A stretch of 64,000 nt of DNA from Steinernema hermaphroditum (Eukaryota; Nematoda; Chromadorea; Rhabditida; Steinernematidae): contig CM059624.1 in assembly GCA_030435675.1 (NCBI GenBank), forward strand, positions 14,470,769 through 14,534,768. Reading direction: 5' to 3'. A program made the position numbers and the translations under genes. This document shows, piece by piece, positions 47,201 to 56,492 of the stretch. The notes below the pieces were generated by a model. That model saw nothing but the letters and a program-made list of their open reading frames with translations. It did no database searches and had not been told where the DNA came from. How positions within the stretch are numbered: the stretch's first letter is position 1; each line of letters starts with the position of its first letter.

Positions 47201-49790
47201 AGAGGGACTTCTATCCGGGACAGCACTATGCCAACCGTTCGGAGCCTAGGAGGAAGAGTCAGAAGGTCTCCGAGTCGGATGAATACGATATCGATCCTAA
47301 CCTTCTGGCTGAGATCCTTTCCCATACTGAAAAGCTGGAAAAGACGATCTGCTCGCCTAAAGGCGCTGGGGAAGTAGCCGAAGTGGCAGTGGAAGCCGTC
47401 GTTCCACCTCCTCAACCAACAAAAGGAGTCAAACGAAAGAGAACCGAATCGGAGATTACCACAGAGGGATCTGAGCCCACTGAAACGAAGCCGAAGTCGA
47501 AGAAGATCGTTAAGAAGCCCTCCGAGGTGGTGTTCAAAACACCTCTTCCACCGAAACCTCGAGCTCCAAGGAAGATTTCCATTCTGGAATCTCCAATCCC
47601 GGCGGAGTTGAAGGTGGAAACGCCAAGCACTCCTTCGACACCCATGAACTTCCCGGTGATCCTGTCGGGTCCTCAGCTCGAAATGAAGAACTACAACCAG
47701 CCCGAACAGTTCTTCACTGTAGACCACTGGAACAGCTCCGAATACAGCGACTACCTGGAGTTCATCGAGGAACGACAGAAGTCGAATTCTCAGTCCGTTG
47801 GATTGGGCTTCCTCAGGGAGACCCTTCCCTCCACCGAGGACTTCTTCTACCGAGAGGTTCTTCGTAGTGGGTGAGTTCTGCGCCCATTGAAACATTAGTA
47901 ATCGATCCATATTTCAGTGGCGACCTCAAAAGAGTCGACTCCTCTCCCATGAAGCGCATGAACGTGGAAAAAAGCGAAATCGACGTCTGTGAGACTGAAG
48001 AGCTTCGCCAGAAGGACCTCATGACCGCTGATCCTGCCGAGCGGATCGCCAAGGACATCGTCGATTTCCTTCCGAGACCTAAAAAGGAGATCTCTGCTCC
48101 TGAGGGGGAGGCTATGGAAGTCGACGATGACGACGACCACATGTGGAATATCGAAGACGCTAAAGCTTTGTAAGAAGATGCCAGAGCTATAGTACACAGT
48201 TACATTTCTGCTTTTAGGGCTCAGAAACATGAGAATCCACGTTTTAGTCGACTTTTGAACGATGTGATTAACGTGATCTCCGCACAGTTCGTCTCGTTCG
48301 TTTCGTCTTTTGGTAGAGATGGCGGACCTGCCATCTACTACTCACATTCTGTGGAGAACGGACGGCGACTTGGGAACCTTCTTCATCGATGCATTGGGGT
48401 AAGCGTCAACATTATAAAGAGTTCAACGATCAATGGTCCCGACCCAGTCGAATGTGTGACTTTTGGGGGCACCTTTTTGAGCAGTCTAGCTGAAAATCAC
48501 CCATAGGTATTTCTCTGTAATTCTGGATCAGCTTGCGAGTTTGAGCATCCCTTCTTAATCTATGGCACTGTGTTACACTAGGGCTTATTTCAGGACGAAA
48601 AAGACTTCCCGAACGCTATCCACGAATGGATGATTCGAAACTTACCTTTGGAATTCCTGGCTAGGTACCTGGACATCGTTCGCTTCTTGGCCGAGCAAAA
48701 CAAACAGAACGACCTGATCATGCACATGATGTCCATCGGAACGGACGTCATGGTGAACTCGTGCCATAACTGGGTCCTCGAGTTTACCCTAGCTCAAACG
48801 GCCGACCCCCACACCGATCTTGTCAAACATTCCCTAAAGGTATCATAGCTCAATGTCAGCACTTAAATTTAAAAGTTTACTTATTTAGACTGTAAAACTA
48901 CATGAGGTTGTGTTCGTCATTGTGCACCCGAATCTCACCAGGGCTCCTAGTACGAAAGCTCACGTGGCTATGTTCAGGTATGGAACGGCTTGAGAAACGA
49001 GCTAAGTGGATGATTTCAGGGATCTCCTTCCGGGAATCGCCGAACACGTCGACGTGAAGTTGAACTGTCCAGACGATCTCACCAAAAACTATGACATTCT
49101 GTGCTACACTGTGGATACCGTAATCCAAGAGGTCGAAGAGACACTGCAACGCTATCCCAATCATCATGTCGTCGTTGCTGCTTGGGGTGTCGCCTGCAGG
49201 ATCGTTCAGAAGGCACTTCAGGATGTTGCTGGAGTCACTGCTACTCTCATGTTTGCATATCCCAATGAGGCTATCGCGGCGGTAAGTATTGAGTCGATTT
49301 CCAGTCCAATACTCTCGTTGCAGGACCCCGATGACGATGCCAACCTCACATACTGCCCTAGCCTCTTCATCGCCGGAGAGAACACATGCGCTGACTACAT
49401 TAAGCGCCTCAAAACGACGCGTTCTCTGATGATCGGTAAGCAGCACCCCTTCCCACCGTCCATAACCTTCCCATTCCAGCCGATACTGGCCTCGTCGTGG
49501 TCGCCAACGCCGACCGTAACCTGCTCGTTTCGGCCACCCGCCTCGGCATCGAACGTCTCAGCCAGCGAACCGTGGACCGAGCTATCGTCGAGCACGTTTA
49601 TGACTTCCTCAAGTTGGTCATGAAACAGGCGAATAGCAATATGCGCCAGCACCGCAAAGAGATGGCCCCGTTGGACATGGCGGCATTTATGGAAGCCAGC
49701 AACACGACGATAGAGGACCACAAAATCAAGAAGACGCTCTTCCAATCGCCCTCGACGGCCCGCAGCAGCGCTTCACGTCACAAGTCGTGA
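41207..49790 (+). CDS. KANSL3: KANSL3-like chromatin protein with long disordered RAQS-repeat region, 15 exons (about 2,325 aa)
   Basis: Exons are 41207-41728, 41775-41876, 42475-42738, 42785-45406, 45474-45668, 45720-45764, 46061-46661, 46697-47870, 47918-48169, 48218-48398, 48594-48839, 48889-48977, 49020-49281, 49324-49435 and 49480-49790; all phases fit. The C-terminal 350 residues match the alpha/beta-hydrolase fold of KANSL3 (NSL complex subunit that supports the histone acetyltransferase KAT8): VVVAAWGVACRIVQ at the nucleophile elbow, CPSLFIAGENT, and LVVVANADRNLLVSA...LSQRTVDRAIVEHV. The elbow lacks Ser, so the domain should be catalytically dead, as in KANSL3. C. elegans SUMV-2 is the named worm relative. 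The 874-residue exon 4 carries about 14 copies of an R-[RQ]-S-x-R-A-Q-S-[VM]-x-P motif. Later exons are Lys/Glu/Pro-rich with repeats of TLRPSRR. The product is nuclear. Two adjacent genes are possible, but shared motifs on both sides of exon 5/6 favour one. Confidence 0.82.
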
Positions 49791-51084
49791 TCATGATATT
49801 ATTGTATTTAGCATAGCCGTCGATCTATATTGCTCTTCTTATTGTTTCACAATGAATATATTATACTGATCAATGCACACGCCCAGCTTCTGCATATACG
49901 AGGGATGTGCTAAGCTATATAATGGGCTGGGCTCGCACATCCTAGGAAATGCGAGTGCCCTGGGCCTTAGATACGGCAATCGCCAAAGAGACTCCCTTTT
50001 GGGCGTCATTCATGACAATGATGAACGCTGGTGTTGCCGTCTTGCTCTTCTTCTTTGCTGTGAACCAGATGGTACGCTTTCAGTTTATAGAGATAATAAC
50101 ATTTATGTGCATTTACTGGCAGCAGTTATAAGGAAAATGTATTGCCCTAAGACTCTCACTCGTGTCGTGGTGGCGAGCGGTCAGTCCCTCCGGTCGCTCT
50201 CTGAGTGTCTGGTTGGTCAGATGGCAAACCCTGTGGCACTTGTGAGTCTCCCGGCTTCCGGAGGGAATTGGAACATCCCGAAGCCGTAGTCCCACCACCA
50301 CTGGCAACAAGATGTTTGACGCCAGGAATCCGACGCCCAACGGTGCTTGAGATGTCATCACGAAGGTCGCCGACGCTCTGAGGACCAGGGAAGACACAAC
50401 TCCCGGACCACGGACCATCAGATGCAAGCCCAGAAGCGTCCGCTGTGCCGCAAACGATATTCCGCTGCCGCAGCTGAAGATTTGCCGATTACCAGATGCC
50501 CCGTGAAGTGTGCCGTCTACGACCGGTTCGACATCTATGCCTATGCCCCTTATGACATCTATGTATTGCGTTCTTGCGACAGGACCACATTGTTCCGCCT
50601 TGTAAACTGAGATCTGAAATTGCGCATTTTCTGCTAATCCGTAGCAATGACGAAACGTACACTTAAAGTTGGGTTTTTATTCGCCAATTTCGTTGTAGTT
50701 GCATCTATAGTGACCAATATCAATCACACATTTACCAATTAGTTGACGACAACTGACGACACAGCACAACAAAAATATTGGTTTGAGCAGTAATTTCTTG
50801 CGGTTTCAGCTAACAGCATTTTACGGCGCGTGCTTCGTCGAAAAGCCAATGTTATCGTAACACTGTAAAAGCTTCAAACCAAGATGCACTGTATGAGCTC
50901 AGGAAAGGAAAACTCTCCTTCTTGCAGCCATTTTGCTGTCTGGTCCAGTCCTGGCGATGCGTGTGGTCCAAATTTTCTTTTTTCTTTACTCATGCTTATC
51001 GGCTGTTTTGAAGCCATTTTCTCTTGAGATAACATTGCATACTTGTCATCAGTAATACCGATCACAAATAAGCCAAAATAAATT
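49791..51084. other. Spacer downstream of the KANSL3-like gene
   Basis: It holds the 3' flank of the gene and repeat R2 (50151-50548). A minus-strand frame of 82 codons (51122-50874) has no homologue I know and no splice signals. No gene is called. Confidence 0.45.
50151..50548. repeat. Dispersed repeat R2, copy 2
   Basis: It is closely similar and in the same orientation to 13541-13970: both have CTCACTCGTGTCG, GGCGAGCGGTCAGTCCCTCC, CGAAGGTCGCCGACGCTCTG and CTCCCGGACCACGGACCATC. One internal deletion relative to copy 1 lies near 50385. Confidence 0.75.
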
Positions 51085-51414
51085 CTAAAGACGTAATCCT
51101 GGAAAAGGCCGTTTTTCACCATTTAGGAATCTTTTCAGTGTCGAATTCGTCCCGCGGATTCGATAGGGTTTATTTGTCAGGATGAAGAAGAACGCCACAA
51201 ACCGTATTAAGAATATAGACCTACCGGAAGTCGTGGTCTCTGTTGTTGTGGAACTTGTTGTTGTTGACTTCGTTGTAGTTGATGTAGTTGACGTAGTTGT
51301 TGTCGGAGTAGTGGGTGCCATAGTTGTTGTTTTTGTATCCGGAGGTGACATTCGACCACAGCCATGGATAGTTTGGACGAGAACGATAGCGAACACAAAG
51401 AGAAATATCCGCAT
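51085..51414 (-). CDS. Threonine-rich secreted mini-protein, C6-domain-like N-terminus, probably incomplete
   Basis: MRIFLFVFAIVLVQTIHG is a clear signal peptide. CGRMSPPDTK and a long Thr/Ser run (TTTSTTSTTTKSTTT), a mucin-like O-glycosylation region, follow. In many nematode secreted proteins this layout (signal peptide, CxR.PP, Thr linker) precedes a cysteine-rich C6 domain. No such domain is found downstream. The frame can read through to a stop at 51085 or splice at GTAGGT (about 51231), reaching a stop within a few residues at the nearest acceptor. It is either a small mucin-like protein or the 5' exon of a gene whose C6 exons were lost. No neighbouring gene is related. Confidence 0.5.
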   Translation of the reverse strand: MRIFLFVFAIVLVQTIHGCGRMSPPDTKTTTMAPTTPTTTTSTTSTTTKSTTTSSTTTETTTSGRSIFLIRFVAFFFILTNKPYRIRGTNSTLKRFLNGEKRPFPGLRL

Positions 51415-52971
51415 GATTATAAGAACTGCTAATTCTGTATATAGCGCACAAAACACAGAATCTTTCGCAATACAATGATCACAAGTCGATATTGTGTGAC
51501 AATGGAGACACTCCACTCACGCAAGAAATGTGTCATATTGTGCGCTTAGCGTCTCCGCCCCTTTAAGATGTTCCACTTCTATGCCTTTTCTCTTCTCGAA
51601 TGATTGACATCTGGGCATAAAATTCGAAAATTTATGCGTACATGAGCATTTTATATGTATACTTCTTCAACCTCTGTTGAGCAAGAGGTGCGGCCTATAG
51701 CGCACGAATTGCCTTGCAATACAGTGGAAAGGGTACTACGACATTTTAGTAACCGGCATTTCAGTAACCCACATTACAGTAACCATCCGCCCCATATTGA
51801 TGGCTTACGATCTTTGGTTTCGTTATATCACTGCGAGATGACGCAATTTTCTAAGACATAATATTTGGTATCTACCAAAACTGTTAAAAGCAACGATAGA
51901 AAGATAGTGGCTTTTCCTTCCAAGATTCATAGCCATCTTGTGTTTATTTCTAAGGGAAAGAAAACCCTCGCTGTGAGTCTGTGCCTTTTTGCTTGTCTAT
52001 CACTACGGGGTGGTTTTGGAAGATAAACCGTACAAAGAAAAACGAACAGGAAACACACCTTGATTTTGGAACGATTTGCCCAAATGTTGTGTGATAAGAA
52101 ACAATTTTTAGATGATCTCTGCAAGACGTGTTCCAACATTATCCAATACAACACGAAGAAAGTCCACCGCCAAAAAAAGACTTTTTACCGTGTGTCGACA
52201 AAGATTCGCACGTTCCCATTTTGCGCTGCAAGTGTTCGTCGCTCTTCAGAAGAACCTGTTCATTTTTTGTTATCTTCGAGTGCAGTATTGGGTCATTCCA
52301 GTGAAAATGTCGCTTTTTCTTGCGACTTATTGTCGCACTCTCGCTGCAAACCCGCAATGCAGGTTGTGTTCATCATTCATCTTGTCACAAAAAAAAACAG
52401 CATCTCCACGGATTTCAGACGTCTTTTTGTCATAGTGAAAACCAACGACAAAAAAAAATAATGCAGCGACAAAGACTTCGGGAAAGTGTTCATCGCCTTA
52501 GATGCCGTCCATCCAGAATGATGTGTTGATCAAATCAGCTCATCATGTCGATCATCTTGATCAAAAATAGAGCGCCTCGTCTGAAGATGTGCACGCTGTT
52601 CCTAAGGCAAAACGCTCCATCTCCAAGTAGATTCTAAATCTGCAGGAGATGCAAGTGTCCATCGCCTTAGATACCGCCGTACAACTAGAATGATGTGCCA
52701 CAAAACAGGATGCAGGGGCGAACAAGTATCAAACAGCGCACACTCAAAAATCGAAGTTTGGGTTCGCAGGCAAATGAGGTTGAGTTTATTTGAGATAAGC
52801 GAGATGACACAGTGCGTGGCGTCTTTTTAAGAAGTCATTGAAAAGGGCACAATTAGCTGATACAAAAATGTCTCATTCTCGTCTCTGCATCCAATTCAGG
52901 AGTAGCCCCACCCTTGTCATGCTCGGCTACCGGCTCAAATGACTCGAGCCGGAGTTCGAGTGCCAACCCTA
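51415..52971. other. Intergenic spacer
   Basis: No supported gene. Three nearby CATT..AGTAACC units lie at about 51743-51785. Two copies of TCATCGCCTTAGAT / CCATCGCCTTAGAT followed by AGAATGATGTG lie at about 52488 and 52660, about 170 bases apart. Confidence 0.45.
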
Positions 52972-53173
52972 GTCCAGATTCATGGATTGCCATGAATAGA
53001 AAGAAAGGACTATGCGATGATCGTTGTGGACAGGAAGAAATCGCGCCACTGGACAGATGGGGAGTGGTTTCACAATGTGTGCTAGCTCGTGATCTCTGAG
53101 CACTTTACCGTGACCTATGTGTATTCGAGACAGCGTCGTTCGGATGCTTGATAACTCAGAATAATTGCAACTT
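52972..53173. repeat. 202-bp direct repeat, copy 1 (copy 2 at 55724-55925)
   Basis: The two 202-base copies appear identical, from GTCCAGATTCATGGATTGCC to GAATAATTGCAACTT. Copy 2 is the upstream flank of F-box-like gene 3. Copy 1 is followed directly by a short stretch resembling that gene's 3' end, which the maT-like element has split. Perfect identity implies a recent duplication or gene conversion. Confidence 0.93.
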
Positions 53174-53190
53174 AATACCATGTGTGTGTA

Positions 53191-54514
53191 CAGGGTGGCG
53201 CATAAATACTGTAAGTGGGTCAAACTTTTCAATTTGTCCTGCTTTTTCGCCTTTTTGTACCACTTCTGTTGTTATATTCGTGTTCCTCGTTCTTTTTTGA
53301 TCTAGGATTACTGTTTCCCCTGTTATTTTTCTCCTTGCCCCTTCGACAAAATGGTGTCCCAAAATGACCGTTTTGCTACCATCGCTGATTAAAAGTGTGG
53401 AATGCCGATTCCGGAAATTGAAAAGTTAAGGAAATTCCATTTTTTTCAAGTCCAGAGTTTTGTCGAACACTTTCAAGAGACAGGAGGAATCACTGTTTGC
53501 CAAATAAGTGGAAGACCGAGAACAGTCCAAAACAGCAAGGACCACAGAAGCCATTTGGAACAAGATCAAGCAGAATCTGGTCATATCCATAAGAAAACTG
53601 GTCGAATAACAGGGAGTCATTGAGGGATCGCAGAGAAAATTTGTGAAAGAAAATCGCGGACTCGACTCCTACAAGATGACATACAGCTAGCTCTTGGACG
53701 ATCAAAATGAAAGCCGTAAGACAGGACAAGTGTCGGAAGATAAAGGTCGAAGTCCGCGGAGGGAGCATCCAGAAAATCCTGTTCTCGGATGAGAAGATTT
53801 TCATCGTTGATCCGGTGCGAAACACCCGGGATCACTGTGAACGTCTTCCCAAAGGCTCTCCCCGCAACGTCACCATCGAAAAGAGCCATTTCCCAAAGTC
53901 CATCATGGTTTGGGCCGGGGTTTCTGGACTTGGGAACGTAGAGCTCGTTTTCTTCGACGCCAATGAAAAAAAAGGTGACCTGCCATGGCGAGAACTGCCG
54001 AAACCTGGTTCTGAACGGCGTGGTGAAATCCTGGGCCCTAGATCTGTCCCTCAACACCGCATGGACGTTTCAGCAGGACTGGACGCCTGGCCATGGAGTC
54101 AAGAATACCCTTGTCTCGTCACAGCCAACCATGTGAAGGAAGGATGTTGGGTCAAGAGGAAAGATATTTGGCTGCGGAACTCTCCGGTCCTCAACCCTCT
54201 CGACTTCGCTGTTTGGTCAGTCCTAGAGACAAACGTATGCGCTACAAGCCACGATAGTGTGAATTCCCTGGAGCGCTCTCTGAAGACCGCTTGGAAGGAA
54301 ATCATGCCAAAAGTCACCGCGGGAATCCTGAAGAATTTCCAGAATCGTCTGAACGCCTTAATCAAACTGTCAAGGAGGGCATTTCGAACAGAGTTCAAGT
54401 ATGTTGTACAGAATTTCCTCGCCAATCTTACAGTTATGAATTCATTTTGTTTCCTTGTCGTAAATGAAAAGTTATGAGCAGTTTTTCCACTTACAGTATT
54501 TATGCGCCACCCTG
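53191..54514 (+). mobile_element. Tc1/mariner (maT-like) element, 1,324 bp, decayed
   Basis: Ends are CAGGGTGGCGCATAAATACT and its reverse complement, flanked by TA at 53189-53190 and 54515-54516. The inverted repeat extends about 50 bases. The termini resemble the 3944-4859 element (CAGGGT....CATAAATACTGT), so the two belong to one family. It inserted into a partial copy of the 3' end of F-box-like gene 3. Confidence 0.9.
53351..54477 (+). pseudogene. Broken maT-like transposase
   Basis: The N-terminal part, helix-turn-helix DNA-binding region, is readable from 53351 but has an in-frame TAA after about 13 codons and further stops near 53621. The catalytic part has FSDEKIFIV (first Asp), PKSIMVWAGVSG, QQDWTPGH in a shifted frame near 54071 (second Asp) and NSPVLNPLDF (third Asp, at 54202-54204). 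All three acidic residues survive, but at least two frameshifts separate them. It is inactive in this state, though less eroded in its catalytic core than the 4061-4708 copy. Confidence 0.85.
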
Positions 54515-54717
54515 TATTCATTATCAGACATTGTACAGAAGCTAGGAAGGCTCTACATAAGGAGCTGTGATGAGGGAGGAATTAACAGCAGCTCATAGTT
54601 GTCATTCGGTGAAAACAGCGATATTTCTTGACAGTAAACGGTGACCATGAGACAGCGTTGTATGGAGGGTTTATACAGTATTACAATAAGTATTACAACT
54701 TAATACGAAGTGTATAT

Positions 54718-55608
54718 TCATTCTCGGACGTTGTACAAACGCAGACAGACATTGCCTTCAGTCTCTTCATCCGTGACCCCCAGTGTTTTATTTTTCTGGG
54801 GTAACTTCCAAACACCACTTGTTCCATCACTGGTCCACTCATGAGTAATCACCGTAAGTTGTCGGTAGAGAGACTTCAAGTGGTGCAAAGTAAATGAAAT
54901 ATTTGCTGAAAAATGGAAGCAAGCCAGGTCTCCGTTGAAGAAGCGATCGAACACACAGGAAACGATGTCGACGTCCAATTTGATATTAGAATTTTCTATT
55001 TCAAGGTGCTTAAAATTAGGTGATTTTGGTGATTTCACAAAGACTTTCATCAAGCCTTGAAAGTCCGCTGGCCATGTTTTTTCCGCTAATCTCAACCATT
55101 TCACGTTACCGAATTCGATCTGCCGCCTTATGAACTCGTGGCACTTTTCGCCATAGTTGGCGGTCCAGATTTCCGAAAAGCCACTGCATTCCTTTAGTCC
55201 ATCAAAGAAGATGTCACATATTTTCTGCGTATGGGGGGTATTTCCACTTACATCCAATCTGCAACCACTAACAATTGACCGAATCATCGGCAGCGTTTTC
55301 GTTCGGAACTGTTCCAGTGTTTCTTCCGCTGTTCCGCGGTACCAATAGTGAGTAAAGAGAATGGATGTCACTAGGTCATACTTGAAGTCTATCCCAAAAG
55401 GCACTTCTCTTATATCAGGGTAAAACTCGACGCCGACTTTAGTGCCATCACTTGTCAATCTCAATGTAACCCGCAGTTCGCGACGTCTGTTGAAATGGAT
55501 TCCGGCTGTAGATGACCAGCATCCTGAAAAGAGCTTGAGACGTTCGATGTCAGATTTGGGGAGTCGATGGATGACTTCGTCGTAAAAGTCCAGAGGTAGG
55601 GAGTTCAT
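54718..55608 (-). CDS. F-box-like protein, intronless (296 aa), family member 3
   Basis: This is an intact single-exon gene. The N-terminus LPLDFYDEVIHRLPKSDIE keeps the best F-box-like pattern of the three, followed by SGCWSSTAGIHFNRRREL. The middle has the family block FDGLKECSGFSEI, and the C-terminal block HHLKSLYRQLTVI is more diverged than in members 1 and 2. The tail ends YNVRE; a fragment of the same tail sits across the insertion site of the 53191-54514 element, showing a partial tandem copy. Its start aligns exactly with the other two members. Its promoter block is at 55642-55678 and its upstream flank is the 202-base repeat. Confidence 0.82.
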   Translation of the reverse strand: MNSLPLDFYDEVIHRLPKSDIERLKLFSGCWSSTAGIHFNRRRELRVTLRLTSDGTKVGVEFYPDIREVPFGIDFKYDLVTSILFTHYWYRGTAEETLEQFRTKTLPMIRSIVSGCRLDVSGNTPHTQKICDIFFDGLKECSGFSEIWTANYGEKCHEFIRRQIEFGNVKWLRLAEKTWPADFQGLMKVFVKSPKSPNFKHLEIENSNIKLDVDIVSCVFDRFFNGDLACFHFSANISFTLHHLKSLYRQLTVITHEWTSDGTSGVWKLPQKNKTLGVTDEETEGNVCLRLYNVRE

Positions 55609-55641
55609 AGTTCATCAGCTGAAAACGACGTCCAATTTCAT

Positions 55642-55678
55642 CCCCATATGCCGACTTGTCGATGCAAAAATGCAACGC
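55642..55678 (-). promoter_or_regulatory. Conserved promoter block of F-box-like gene 3
   Basis: On the minus strand, GCGTTGCATTTTTGCATC (55678-55661) is followed after 10 bases by CATATGGGG (55650-55642), 33 bases before the ATG. The palindromic TGCAT/ATGCA core is kept; the TATA-like part is weaker than in members 1 and 2. Confidence 0.6.
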
Positions 55679-55723
55679 AAAGCATATGTCACCACCAGCA
55701 TCGCAGTTCGTGAATCGCTGAAT

Positions 55724-55925
55724 GTCCAGATTCATGGATTGCCATGAATAGAAAGAAAGGACTATGCGATGATCGTTGTGGACAGGAAGAAATCGCGCCA
55801 CTGGACAGATGGGGAGTGGTTTCACAATGTGTGCTAGCTCGTGATCTCTGAGCACTTTACCGTGACCTATGTGTATTCGAGACAGCGTCGTTCGGATGCT
55901 TGATAACTCAGAATAATTGCAACTT
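55724..55925. repeat. 202-bp direct repeat, copy 2
   Basis: It is identical by eye to 52972-53173. Immediately after it, TCTCTCTTCATTGTGCGCGC continuing into TATGTACAG recurs at about 56438-56466, near the 3' end of the MFSD14-like gene, so the locus boundary is itself duplicated. Confidence 0.93.
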
Positions 55926-56492
55926 TCTCTCTTCATTGTGCGCGCTATGTACAGATGAATTTATCGACGAATAGAACATTTATCTGCTTGCCGTTCTCTT
56001 TGGTCAAGCTAAGATCAACGCGAGATTAGGCGCAAACGGTAGGCCTAGTGAGTGTGGATACCGGTTGAATTAGGTTAGGAATCCTAATCGGCCGGTTGCT
56101 TTGGCCACGGGTGCAGCGCTCGTCGACGGCTTCGAGGCTGTAGCCTGACCAGTGGCGTTCTTTGGAGGACGTCAGCCCTTCTTGAGCTTCTTCACACTGA
56201 AACCTTCATCTGCCCTCCCAATATCGGGCAATTGCTTTAGCAATGCCTTGTCCCCCCCCCCCCTCCCGGACATTCGAATGATAGATGCACATCTAGAGAA
56301 TGCAGTCATTCTGTATTCCTTTCATCTACTCAAACACCTTTCATTTGCAACAATCAAACGGAACCTGTACACAATATCAATAAATAGGAAAGTACGCTGT
56401 ACCTCTCAATCGACGATACACAGTTCGCCTCATAATTCTCTCTTCATTGTGCGCGCTATGTACAGAAAAACGGGTAAAAAGCATTCAGCTGT

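Noticed and set aside
47173..47910. 245-codon minus-strand frame
   Set aside because: Shadow of exon 8 of the KANSL3-like gene, which has matching splice phases on the plus strand.
51182..51478. Valine-rich plus-strand frame
   Set aside because: Antisense of the threonine codon run in the secreted mini-protein.
52060..52461. 133-codon plus-strand frame
   Set aside because: No signal peptide, domain, splice support or conserved relative; AT-rich chance frame.
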